A DNA stretch of 64,000 bases from Rhynchopus sp. YZ270_cl-10 (taxonomy: Eukaryota > Euglenozoa > Diplonemea > Diplonemida > Diplonemidae): the NCBI GenBank assembly GCA_964035575.1, contig OZ037928.1:1106732-1170731 (forward strand). The letters are read 5' to 3'. Below, piece after piece: positions 49,793-62,000 of the stretch (position 1 is its first letter; each line of letters opens with the position of its first letter). The notes beneath the pieces were generated by a model. The model was not told the DNA's origin. It made no database searches and saw only the letters and a list, made by a program, of their open reading frames with translations. The translations under genes were made by a program, and so were the position numbers.

Positions 49793-50357
49793 ATGAACAC
49801 CATGAAGATTAAGCGGAAGCCAGTGCCCTTTGTGCAGAAGAAAGATGCACCAAGCATGTTGCCGGTGTTCAATGTGCAGGATCAAGCTCCTCATGAGAGT
49901 GAGGAATTGCCACCAATTCCAGTGTGCTCCCAGAAGAAGGAGACAGTACTAACGAAGGTACAGGAGCAAGGCGTTAAAACAGAGGAGCAAACTCAGAAGG
50001 AATCTGTGCTTCCGTCAGAACAGGCCGCAGCATTGGAAATTCCTGTTTCTGCAGAAAGCTTTTCCTCAGTGACTGAAGAGCTGAAAGAGGTGAAACAGAC
50101 TGTCTCAGATCTCAAGAAACAGCTGAACGAAGTGTTCCTTCTGTGTCAGGACATGAAAAAGGTATGTATCAACTTTTCAAGTATCACTTTCAACAACTGA
50201 AACTCAACAGGAGCTAGACAGAAAGAGAAAGCGCGAAGCAGCAGAAGACGAAAAAATGGAAAAGACGTGTTATGCTCACGAATGCTCTAGTACTTGGAGG
50301 GGAAGGGAATTTCAACACAAAGGTGCTCTTTTCCAGCACAATAAAGCACATCATTAG
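49793..50357 (+). CDS. Coiled-coil protein with a C-terminal C2H2-like zinc finger
   Basis: join(49793..50161,50211..50357), 171 aa. The 49-nt GT-AG intron (AAG|GTATGT ... CTCAACAG|GAG) joins phase 0. The N-terminal half is Lys/Pro/Glu-rich and disordered; residues about 85-140 form a likely coiled coil (EELKEVKQTVSDLKKQLNEV, then CQDMKKELDRKRKREAAEDE). The C-terminus CYAHECSSTW...FQHKGALFQHNKAHH fits C-x4-C, F-x5-L-x2-H-x3-H with a longer loop than usual. Codons are AT-rich, unlike the LRR, hydroxylase and receptor genes, and like its neighbour at 50684. Likely a nucleic-acid-binding or adaptor protein. The family is not recognised. An alternative start is the ATG at 49802. Confidence 0.75.
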
Positions 50358-50683
50358 AGAATAATTTATTTTTTTTTTCGTTTGGGGGTATTTCTTATCG
50401 CAGAGAATGTGCAAATTACTTCTTCCTGCGCAAAAATATGGGTTCCCCTTTTTTATATGCACATGCAGATTGGTTTTAATTTTGTCAAAATTTTCAAGAT
50501 CATTTTTTAATTATTTTTTTTTGAAAACTTAGTTGTGAGACTTTTTTATTTTCCTTCTTGAAAACGCAAAACTTTCTCCCACCCACCATTTTATATTTTC
50601 TACAATACAATTTCTAGCAATTTATCACAACTATTCAAAACTCACATAACAGTGGTCTGGGTACTTTACTTTTTGCAAAAAAA
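50358..50683. promoter_or_regulatory. Intergenic region between the two zinc-finger genes
   Basis: AT-rich, no gene or repeat recognised. It must hold the terminator of the first gene and the promoter of the second. Confidence 0.4.
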
Positions 50684-51673
50684 ATGAAAAGACAACGAAG
50701 CGAGGAAAGATCTGATGATGGGCACACTAAGAAGAAGGCTAATACAAAGACAACAGAAGCTGAAGAGGGAAACACTTCCCCAAAACGAAAGAGAGATGAT
50801 GAGGGATTTATGTGCGACCATTGTGGCTCATACTTTACACATGAAAAGCAGAGCAAGAATCACAAACAGACAAAGAAGTGCAAAGAAACTTGCCCAAAGT
50901 GCCGAGTGAGGTTTCCGTCTAAGAATGCTAGATACAAACACCAAAAGACCTGTGCAGGAGAATGTCAGACAGCCCCACCCCAGAAGAAACCCAAGATGGA
51001 AGCTGATAAAAAAAATAACCGTTTTACATGTTCGCAATGTGATGCTTCGTACAAAAATGTATGGAAACTAAATGAGCACCTTGAAAAATGTGTGAAGGTG
51101 TGCATATTGTGTAGACGGGAGTGTGAAGAAAACCATATGTGCTTAGGGAAGATCTGCTGTCAGCACTGTGGTGAAGAGTTTGATGATGTGAAAAACCTTA
51201 CTGCACATGAGGCTACATGCAAAACACAATGCCAGTATTGCTATTATCAATTTACAGATATGAGATCACTCCAAAATCATACACCATTCTGCATCCGGTT
51301 CAGAGTTCTGAACGGAAAGTCCCGCTATAAGTCCGACATATTTCTCCAAGCAGATGAGGCTACATTAGCACTTCCGCACCACAAAACGAATTCTTCTACA
51401 CCTGCAGAGTCCGCTTTAATTGCAGCTGCATTGTGTTTGACAGCAGCAGAATTGCCAAGAGCTCTTCACATGGACGGCAGCCCATTATCCTCCTGGACGT
51501 TTCATACAGCAGAAATGTTTCGCGTTTCTGGGCAGAAGACTTCTGCACGACCTCACTATGCCACACAGCAGAATCTGATAAAGTTCCAAATTGTTCTGCT
51601 GTGGTGTCATAAGAATGTGCAGAAGAAGGCGCTCACTTTGGCCGGTGAGAGTATTGTCATGCCACAAAAATAA
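50684..51673 (+). CDS. Protein with five C2HC zinc fingers
   Basis: 329 aa, single exon. A basic N-terminus (MKRQRSEERSDDGHTKKKAN, then SPKRKRDDEG) suggests a nuclear location. Five fingers of the form C-x2-C-x12-H-x3-5-C follow: CDHCGSYF...HKQTKKC, CPKCRVRF...HQKTC, CSQCDASY...HLEKC, CQHCGEEF...HEATC and CQYCYYQF...HTPFC. An extra Cys-rich linker (CILCRRECEENHMC) lies between fingers three and four. The C-terminal 120 residues are helical and contain no finger (ESALIAAALCLTAAELPRAL, then LIKFQIVLLWCHKNVQKK). Ending the finger in Cys instead of His is uniform here. Likely DNA- or RNA-binding; target unknown. AT-rich codon use like the gene at 49793. Confidence 0.8.
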   Translation: MKRQRSEERSDDGHTKKKANTKTTEAEEGNTSPKRKRDDEGFMCDHCGSYFTHEKQSKNHKQTKKCKETCPKCRVRFPSKNARYKHQKTCAGECQTAPPQKKPKMEADKKNNRFTCSQCDASYKNVWKLNEHLEKCVKVCILCRRECEENHMCLGKICCQHCGEEFDDVKNLTAHEATCKTQCQYCYYQFTDMRSLQNHTPFCIRFRVLNGKSRYKSDIFLQADEATLALPHHKTNSSTPAESALIAAALCLTAAELPRALHMDGSPLSSWTFHTAEMFRVSGQKTSARPHYATQQNLIKFQIVLLWCHKNVQKKALTLAGESIVMPQK

Positions 51674-51799
51674 AGATCAAAAAAAGAAAAAAAGGGAAAA
51701 CAGAATATTTCTGTAGTAAAAACGCACAAAAGAATCGATCCACCTAGTTTTCCAGTTGTAAATTACTTACCAATCAACCCAACTGTCCTACAGGAACTT

Positions 51800-52640
51800 A
51801 CACAAAAACCAAAAAACATGTAAAAACTGATACATGCATTTTAGGTCAAAAATACCCATTTCTCAGCGCAAATTGACCCCATCACTGCACGCACAGACTC
51901 CGGAGAGCCAAAATCAAAATTTTTTTTTTTCGATTTTTTGTAGGCAAAAATTGGTGGGAAAATTTTTTTTGGTCAAAAATCCTGGTTTTTGGGTCTCATA
52001 CATGTGTATGACCAAATTTCAGGTGGTCAAAAGTGGAGTCTGACCCCCATGTCCAGGTTATGGAAATGTCCTATGAAGCCATTGCCGAAGGAATTTTGTA
52101 CTTTTGAGCATCAGAAATTAGGTACTGACCAAAAAACCCACACAAAACCCAAAAACACCAAAAATCATGTAAAAACTGATACATGCATTTTAGATCAAAA
52201 ATACCCATTTCTCAGCGCAAATTGACCCCACCACAGCACGCACAGACTCCGGAGAGCCAAAATCAAAAATTTTTTTTTTCGATTTTTTGTAGGCAAAAAT
52301 TGCTGGGAAATTTTTTTTGGTCAAAAATCCTGGTTTTTGGGTCTCATACATGTGTATGACCAAATTTTAGGTGGTCAAAAGTGGAGTCTGACCCCCATGT
52401 CCAGGTTATGGAAATGTCCTATGAAGCCATTGCCGAAGGAATTTTGTACTTTTGAGCATCAGAAATTAGGTACTGAAAAATTTTTCCACACAAATTTGAC
52501 CTGGTACTCAAGGTCAATTTGACCTTGGGTTTTCTCTCAGGGTCTTGTGACCAATTTTAATCATGTTAAAAATGGAATCTGACCCCCATGTCCAGGTCAT
52601 AAAAATGCCCAATGAGTCATTTAAAGCCACTGATTTGACC
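51800..52640 (+). repeat. Tandem repeat, unit about 349 bp, two copies plus a third fragment
   Basis: Copy 1 (about 51805-52128) and copy 2 (about 52155-52476) share TACATGCATTTTAG, AATACCCATTTCTCAGCGCA, AATTGACCCCA, CGCACAGACTCCGGAGAGCC, CATACATGTGTATGACCAAA, TCTGACCCCCATGTCCAGGT, TATGGAAATGTCCTATGAAG and CATCAGAAATTAGGTACTGA. A third partial unit at 52565-52625 repeats CTGACCCCCATGTCCAGGTC. The first half of each unit is homologous to one arm of the 12.3 kb foldback. Confidence 0.85.
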
Positions 52641-53084
52641 TTTTGAGCAGTTGTAGTTATATGTGGCCCAATTTTCCCAGACAGAAAATGACCCCAAAAA
52701 TCACGAAAAAAAATATTTTCAAGCCGATACTCTTACACACCTAAATTTGGCCCTAAGTGTCAAAAGTGGGCCTCCAGGGTCGCAATAGCCTCATTTTATG
52801 GGGATACTGGCCATATTTCATGGTTATCTCGTTTTTTGAAATTTTTATAACATATACACCCAGTACCTCAGAAACACAAAATATCGCAATTTTACTCACA
52901 AAAATAGCCGTGAAATGCCGCACACATTTTAGATATTCCCAGATCCTGGGGACTGAGGCCCCCGGTCGGGGCTGTCGTTTCTGGGCCCCATACTACTGGA
53001 GTATCATATCAGAATCACTCGGAAGTAGCAAACCGCCATGAAAGATGAGATGCCAAAAGCAAGCCCTCTATTCCGTAATAACTA
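52641..53084. other. No gene recognised
   Basis: AT-rich spacer before the giant satellite. Confidence 0.4.
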
Positions 53085-56000
53085 GAAACCCGTAAACCCG
53101 CAAACCCGCAAACCCGCAAACCCGCAAACCCGCAAACCCGCAAACCCGCAAACCCGCAAACCCGCAAACCCGCAAACCCGTAAACCCGCAAACCCGCAAA
53201 CCCGCAAACCCGCAAACCCGCAAACCCGCAAACCCGCAAACCCGCAAACCCGCAAACCCGCAAACCCGCAAACCCGCAAACCCGTAAACCCGCAAACCCG
53301 CAAACCCGCAAACCCGCAAACCCGCAAACCCGCAAACCCGCAAACCCGCAAACCCGCAAACCCGCAAACCCGCAAACCCGCAAACCCGCAAACCCGCAAA
53401 CCCGCAAACCCGCAAACCCGCAAACCCGCAAACCCGCAAACCCGCAAACCCGCAAACCCGCAAACCCGCAAACCCGCAAACCCGCAAACCCGCAAACCCG
53501 CAAACCCGCAAACCCGCAAACCCGCAAACCCGCAAACCCGCAAACCCGCAAACCCGTAAACCCGCAAACCCGCAAACCCGCAAACCCGCAAACCCGTAAA
53601 CCCGCAAACCCGCAAACCCGCAAACCCGCAAACCCGCAAACCCGCAAACCCGCAAACCCGCAAACCCGCAAACCCGCAAACCCGCAAACCCGCAAACCCG
53701 CAAACCCGCAAACCCGCAAACCCGCAAACCCGCAAACCCGCAAACCCGCAAACCCGCAAACCCGCAAACCCGCAAACCCGCAAACCCGCAAACCCGCAAA
53801 CCCGCAAACCCGCAAACCCGCAAACCCGCAAACCCGCAAACCCGCAAACCCGCAAACCCGCAAACCCGCAAACCCGCAAACCCGCAAACCCGCAAACCCG
53901 CAAACCCGCAAACCCGCAAACCCGCAACCCGCAAACCCGCAAACCCGCAAACCCGCAAACCCGCAAACCCGCAAACCCGCAAACCCGCAAACCCGCAAAC
54001 CCGCAAACCCGCAAACCCGCAAACCCGCAAACCCGCAAACCCGCAAACCCGCAAACCCGCAAACCCGCAAACCCGCAAACCGCAAACCCGCAAACCCGCA
54101 AACCCCGCAAACCCGCAAACCCGCAAACCGCAAACCCGCAAACCCGCAACCCGCAAACCCGCAAACCGCAAACCCGCAAACCCGCAAACCCGCAAACCCG
54201 CAAACCCGCAAACCCGCAAACCCGCAAACCCGCAAACCCGCAAACCCGCAAACCCGCAAACCCGCAAACCCGCAAACCCGCAAACCCGCAAACCCGCAAA
54301 CCCGCAAACCCGCAAACCCGCAAACCCGCAAACCCGCAAACCCGCAAACCCGCAAACCCGCAAACCCGCAAACCCGCAAACCCGCAAACCCGCAAACCCG
54401 CAAACCGCAAACCCGCAAACCCGCAAACCCGCAAACCCGCAAACCCGCAACCCGCAAACCCGCAAACCCGCAAACCCGCAAACCCGCAAACCCGTAAACC
54501 GCAAACCCGTAAACCCGCAAACCCGCAAACCCGCAAACCCGCAAACCCGCAAACCCGCAAACCCGCAAACCCGCAAACCCGCAAACCCGCAAACCCGCAA
54601 ACCCGCAAACCGCAAACCCGCAAACCCGCAAACCCGCAAACCCGCAAACCCGCAAACCCGCAAACCCGCAAACCCGTAAACCCGCAAACCCGCAAACCCG
54701 CAAACCCGCAAACCCGCAAACCGTAAACCCGCAAACCCACAACCCGCAAACCCGTAAACCCGCAAACCCGCAAACCCGCAAACCCGCAAACCCGCAAACC
54801 CGCAAACCGCAAACCCGCAAACCCGCAAACCCGCAAACCCGCAAACCCGCAAACGCAACCCGCAAACCCGCAAACCCGCAAACCCGCAAACCCGCAAACC
54901 CGCAAACCCGCAAACCCGCAAACCCGCAACCCGCAAACCCGCAAACCCGCAAACCCGCAAACCCGCAAACCCGCAAACCCGCAAACCCGCAAACCCGCAA
55001 ACCCGCAAACCCGCAAACCCGCAAACCCGCAAACCCGCAAACCCGCAAACCCGCAAACCCGCAAACCCGCAAACCGCAAACCCGCAAACCCGCAAACCCG
55101 CAAACCCGCAAACCCGCAAACCCGCAAACCCGCAAACCCGCAAACCCGCAAACCCGCAAACCCGCAAACCCGCAAACCCGCAAACCCGCAACCCGCAAAC
55201 CCGCAAACCCGCAAACCCGCAAACCCGCAAACCCGCAAACCCGCAAACCCGCAAACCCGCAAACCCGCAAACCCGCAAACCCGCAAACCCGCAAACCCGC
55301 AAACCCGCAAACCCGCAAACCCGCAAACCCGCAAACCCGCAAACCCGCAAACCCGCAAACCCGCAAACCCGCAAACCCGCAAACCCGCAAACCCGCAAAC
55401 CCGCAAACCCGCAAACCCGCAAACCCGCAAACCCGCAAACCCGCAAACCCGCAAACCCGCAAACCCGCAAACCCGCAAACCCGCAAACCCGCAAACCCGC
55501 AAACCGCAAACCCGCAAACCCGCAAACCCGCAAACCCGCAAACCCGCAAACCCGCAAACCCGCAAACCGCAAACCCGCAAACCCGCAAACCCGCAAACCC
55601 GCAAACCCGCAAACCCGCAAACCCGCAAACCCGCAAACCCGCAAACCCGCAAACCCGCAAACCCGCAAACCCGCAAACCCGCAAACCCGCAAACCCGCAA
55701 ACCCGCAAACCCGCAAACCCGCAAACCCGCAAACCCGCAAACCCGCAAACCGCAAACCCGCAAACCCGCAAACCCGCAAACCCGCAAACCCGCAAACCCG
55801 CAAACCCGCAAACCCGCAAACCCGCAAACCCGCAAACCCGCAAACCCGCAAACCCGCAAACCCGCAAACCCGCAAACCCGCAAACCCGCAAACCCGCAAA
55901 CCCGCAAACCCGCAAACCCGCAAACCGCAAACCCGCAAACCCGCAAACCCGCAAACCCGCAAACCCGCAAACCCGCAAACCCGCAAACCCGCAAACCCGC

Positions 56001-59000
56001 AACGCAAACCCGCAAACCCGCAAACCCGCAAACCCGCAAACCCGCAAACCCGCAAACCCGCAAACCCGCAAACCCGCAAACCCGCAACCCGCAAACCCGC
56101 AAACCCGCAAACCCGCAAACCCGCAAACCCGCAAACCCGCAAACCCGCAAACCCGCAAACCCGCAAACCCGCAAACCCGCAAACCCGCAAACCCGCAAAC
56201 CCGCAAACCCGCAAACCCGCAAACCCGCAAACCCGCAAACCCGCAAACCCGCAAACCCGCAAACCCGCAAACCCGCAAACCCGCAAACCCGCAAACCCGC
56301 AAACCCGCAAACCCGCAAACCCGCAAACCGCAAACCCGCAAACCCGCAAACCCGCAAACCGCAAACCCGCAAACCCGCAAACCCGCAAACCCGCAAACCC
56401 GCAAACCCGCAAACCCGCAAACCCGCAAACCCGCAAACCCGCAAACCCGCAAACCCGCAAACCCGCAAACCCGCAAACCCGCAAACCCGCAAACCCGCAA
56501 ACCCGCAAACCGCAAACCCGCAAACCCGCAAACCCGCAACCCGCAAACCCGCAAACCCGCAAACCCGCAAACCCGCAAACCCGCAAACCCGCAAACCCGC
56601 AAACCCGCAAACCCGCAAACCCGCAAACCCGCAAACCCGCAAACCCGCAAACCCGCAAACCCGCAAACCCGCAAACCCGCAAACCCGCAAACCCGCAAAC
56701 CCGCAAACCCGCAAACCCGCAAACCCGCAAACCCGCAAACCCGCAAACCCGCAAACCCGCAAACCCGCAAACCCGCAAACCCGCAAACCCGCAAACCCGC
56801 AAACCCGCAAACCCGCAAACCCGCAAACCCGCAAACCCGCAAACCCGCAAACCCGCAAACCCGCAAACCCGCAAACCCGCAAACCCGCAAACCCGCAAAC
56901 CCGCAAACCCGCAAACCCGCAAACCCGCAAACCCGCAAACCCGCAAACCCGCAAACCCGCAAACCCGCAAACCCGCAAACCCGCAAACCCGCAAACCCGC
57001 AAACCCGCAAACCCGCAAACCCGCAAACCGCAAACCCGCAAACCCGCAAACCGCAACCCGCAAACCCGCAAACCCGCAAACCCGCAAACCCGCAAACCCG
57101 CAAACCCGCAAACCCGCAAACCCGCAAACCGCAAACCCGCAAACCCGCAAACCCGCAAACCCGCAAACCCGCAAACCCGCAAACCCGCAAACCCGCAAAC
57201 CCGCAAACCCGCAAACCCGCAAACCCGCAAACCGCAAACCCGCAAACCCGCAAACCCGCAAACCCGCAAACCCGCAAACCGCAAACCCGCAAACCCGCAA
57301 ACCCGCAAACCCGCAAACCCGCAAACCCGCAAACCCGCAAACCCGCAAACCCGCAAACCCGCAAACCCGCAAACCCGCAAACCCGCAAACCCGCAAACCC
57401 GCAAACCCGCAAACCCGCAAACCCGCAAACCCGCAAACCCGCAAACCCGCAAACCCGCAAACCCGCAAACCCGCAAACCCGCAAACCCGCAAACCCGCAA
57501 ACCCGCAAACCCGCAAACCCGCAAACCCGCAAACCGCAAACCCGCAAACCCGCAAACCCGCAAACCCGCAAACCCGCAAACCCGCAAACCCGCAAACCCG
57601 CAAACCCGCAAACCCGCAAACCCGCAAACCCGCAAACCCGCAAACCCGCAAACCCGCAAACCCGCAAACCCGCAAACCCGCAAACCCGCAAACCCGCAAA
57701 CCCGCAAACCCGCAAACCCGCAAACCCGCAAACCCGCAAACCCGCAAACCCGCAACCCGCAAACCGCAAACCCGCAAACCCGCAAACCCGCAAACCCGCA
57801 AACCCGCAAACCCGCAAACCCGCAAACCCGCAAACCCGCAAACCCGCAAACCCGCAAACCCGCAAACCCGCAAACCCGCAAACCCGCAAACCCGCAAACC
57901 CGCAAACCCGCAAACCCGCAAACCCGCAAACCCGCAAACCCGCAAACCCGCAAACCCGCAAACCCGCAAACCCGCAAACCCGCAAACCCGCAAACCCGCA
58001 AACCCGCAAACCGCAAACCCGCAAACCCGCAAACCCGCAAACCGCAAACCCGCAAACCCGCAAACCCGCAAACCCGCAAACCCGCAAACCCGCAAACCCG
58101 CAAACCCGCAAACCCGCAAACCCGCAAACCCGCAAACCCGCAAACCCGCAAACCCGCAAACCCGCAAACCCGCAAACCCGCAAACCCGCAAACCCGCAAA
58201 CCCGCAAACCCGCAAACCCGCAAACCCGCAAACCCGCAAACCCGCAAACCCGCAAACCCGCAAACCCGCAAACCCGCAAACCCGCAAACCCGCAAACCCG
58301 CAAACCCGCAAACCCGCAAACCCGCAAACCCGCAAACCCGCAAACCGCAAACCCGCAAACCCGCAAACCCGCAAACCCGCAAACCCGCAAACCCGCAAAC
58401 CCGCAAACCCGCAAACCCGCAAACCCGCAAACCCGCAAACCCGCAAACCCGCAAACCCGCAAACCCGCAAACCCGCAAACCCGCAAACCCGCAAACCCGC
58501 AAACCCGCAAACCCGCAAACCCGCAAACCCGCAAACCCGCAAACCCGCAAACCCGCAAACCCGCAAACCCGCAAACCCGCAAACCCGCAAACCCGCAAAC
58601 CGCAAACCCGCAAACCCGCAAACCCGCAAACCCGCAAACCCGCAAACCCGCAAACCCGCAAACCCGCAAACCCGCAAACCCGCAAACCCGCAAACCCGCA
58701 AACCCGCAAACCCGCAAACCCGCAAACCCGCAAACCCGCAAACCCGCAAACCCGCAACCCGCAAACCCGCAAACCCGCAAACCCGCAAACCCGCAAACCC
58801 GCAAACCCGCAAACCCGCAAACCCGCAAACCCGCAAACCCGCAAACCCGCAAACCCGCAAACCCGCAAACCCGCAAACCCGCAAACCGCAAACCCGCAAA
58901 CCCGCAAACCCGCAAACCCGCAAACCCGCAAACCCGCAAACCCGCAAACCGCAAACCCGCAAACCCGCAAACCCGCAAACCCGCAAACCCGCAAACCCGC

Positions 59001-62000
59001 AAACCCGCAACCCGCAAACCCGCAAACCCGCAAACCGCAAACCCGCAAACCCGCAAACCCGCAACCGCAAACCCGCAAACCCGCAAACCGCAAACCCGCA
59101 AACCCGCAAACCCGCAAACCCGCAAACCCGCAAACCCGCAAACCCGCAAACCCGCAAACCCGCAAACCGCAAACCCGCAAACCCGCAAACCCGCAAACCC
59201 GCAAACCCGCAAACCGCAACCCGCAAACCCGCAAACCCGCAAACCCGCAAACCCGCAAACCCGCAAACCCGCAAACCCGCAAACCCGCAAACCCGCAAAC
59301 CGCAAACCCGCAAACCCGCAAACCCGCAAACCCGCAAACCCGCAAACCCGCAAACCCGCAAACCCGCAAACCCGCAAACCCGCAAACCCGCAAACCCGCA
59401 AACCCGCAAACCCGCAAACCCGCAAACCCGCAAACCCGCAAACCCGCAAACCCGCAAACCCGCAAACCCGCAAACCCGCAAACCCGCAAACCCGCAAACC
59501 CGCAAACCCGCAAACCGCAAACCCGCAAACCCGCAAACCGCAAACCCGCAAACCCGCAAACCCGCAAACCCGCAAACCCGCAAACCCGCAAACCCGCAAA
59601 CCCGCAAACCCGCAAACCCGCAAACCCGCAAACCCGCAAACCCGCAAACCCGCAAACCCGCAAACCCGCAAACCCGCAAACCCGCAAACCCGCAAACCCG
59701 CAAACCCGCAAACCCGCAAACCCGCAAACCCGCAAACCCGCAAACCCGTAAACCCGCAAACCCGCAAACCCGCAAACCCGCAAACCCGCAAACCCGCAAA
59801 CCCGCAAACCCGCAAACCCGCAAACCCGCAAACCCGCAAACCCGCAAACCCGCAAACCCGCAAACCCGCAACCCGCAAACCCGCAAACCCGCAAACCCGC
59901 AAACCCGCAAACCCGCAAACCCGCAAACCCGCAAACCCGCAAACCCGCAAACCCGCAAACCCGCAAACCCGCAAACCCGCAAACCCGCAAACCCGCAAAC
60001 CCGCAAACCCGCAAACCCGCAAACCCGCAAACCGCAAACCCGCAAACCCGCAAACCCGCAAACCCGCAAACCCGCAAACCCGCAAACCCGCAAACCCGCA
60101 AACCCGCAAACCCGCAAACCCGCAAACCCGCAAACCCGCAAACCCGCAAACCCGCAAACCCGCAAACCCGCAAACCCGCAAACCCGCAAACCCGCAAACC
60201 CGCAAACCCGCAAACCCGCAAACCCGCAAACCCGCAAACCCGCAAACCCGCAAACCCGCAAACCCGCAAACCCGCAAACCGCAAACCCGCAAACCCGCAA
60301 ACCCGCAAACCCGCAAACCCGCAAACCCGCAAACCCGCAAACCCGCAAACCGCAAACCCGCAAACCCGCAAACCCGCAAACCCGCAAACCCGCAAACCCG
60401 CAAACCCGCAAACCCGCAAACCCGCAAACCCGCAAACCCGCAAACCCGCAAACCCGCAAACCCGCAAACCCGCAAACCCGCAAACCCGCAAACCCGCAAA
60501 CCCGCAAACCCGCAAACCCGCAAACCCGCAAACCCGCAAACCCGCAAACCCGCAAACCCGCAAACCCGCAAACCCGCAAACCCGCAAACCCGCAAACCCG
60601 CAAACCCGCAAACCCGCAAACCCGCAAACCCGCAAACCCGCAAACCCGCAAACCCGCAAACCCGCAAACCCGCAAACCCGCAAACCCGCAAACCCGCAAA
60701 CCCGCAAACCCGCAAACCCGCAAACCCGCAAACCCGCAAACCCGCAAACCCGCAAACCCGCAAACCCGCAAACCCGCAAACCCGCAAACCCGCAAACCCG
60801 CAAACCGCAAACCCGCAAACCCGCAAACCCGCAAACCCGCAAACCCGCAAACCCGCAAACCCGCAAACCCGCAAACCCGCAAACCCGCAAACCCGCAAAC
60901 CCGCAAACCCGCAAACCCGCAAACCCGCAAACCCGCAAACCCGCAAACCCGCAAACCCGCAAACCCGCAAACCCGCAAACCCGCAAACCCGCAAACCCGC
61001 AAACCCGCAAACCCGCAAACCGCAAACCCGCAAACCCGCAAACCCGCAAACCCGCAAACCCGCAAACCCGCAAACCCGCAAACCCGCAAACCCGCAAACC
61101 CGCAAACCCGCAAACCCGCAAACCCGCAAACCCGCAAACCCGCAAACCCGCAAACCCGCAAACCCGCAAACCCGCAAACCCGCAAACCCGCAAACCCGCA
61201 AACCCGCAAACCCGCAAACCCGCAAACCCGCAAACCCGCAAACCCGCAAACCCGCAAACCCGCAAACCCGCAAACCCGCAAACCCGCAAACCCGCAAACC
61301 CGCAAACCCGCAAACCCGCAAACCCGCAAACCCGCAAACCCGCAAACCCGCAAACCCGCAAACCCGCAAACCCGCAAACCCGCAAACCCGCAAACCCGCA
61401 AACCCGCAAACCCGCAAACCCGCAAACCCGCAAACCCGCAAACCCGCAAACCCGCAAACCCGCAAACCCGCAAACCCGCAAACCCGCAAACCCGCAAACC
61501 CGCAAACCCGCAAACCCGCAAACCCGCAAACCCGCAAACCCGCAAACCCGCAAACCCGCAAACCCGCAAACCCGCAAACCCGCAAACCCGCAAACCCGCA
61601 AACCCGCAAACCCGCAAACCGCAAACCCGCAAACCCGCAAACCCGCAAACCCGCAAACCCGCAAACCCGCAAACCCGCAAACCCGCAAACCCGCAAACCC
61701 GCAAACCCGCAAACCCGCAAACCCGCAAACCCGCAAACCCGCAAACCCGCAAACCCGCAAACCCGCAAACCCGCAAACCCGCAAACCCGCAAACCCGCAA
61801 ACCCGCAAACCCGCAAACCCGCAAACCCGCAAACCCGCAAACCCGCAAACCCGCAAACCCGCAAACCCGCAAACCCGCAAACCCGCAAACCCGCAAACCC
61901 GCAAACCCGCAAACCCGCAAACCCGCAAACCCGCAAACCCGCAAACCCGCAAACCCGCAAACCCGCAAACCCGCAAACCCGCAAACCCGCAAACCCGCAA

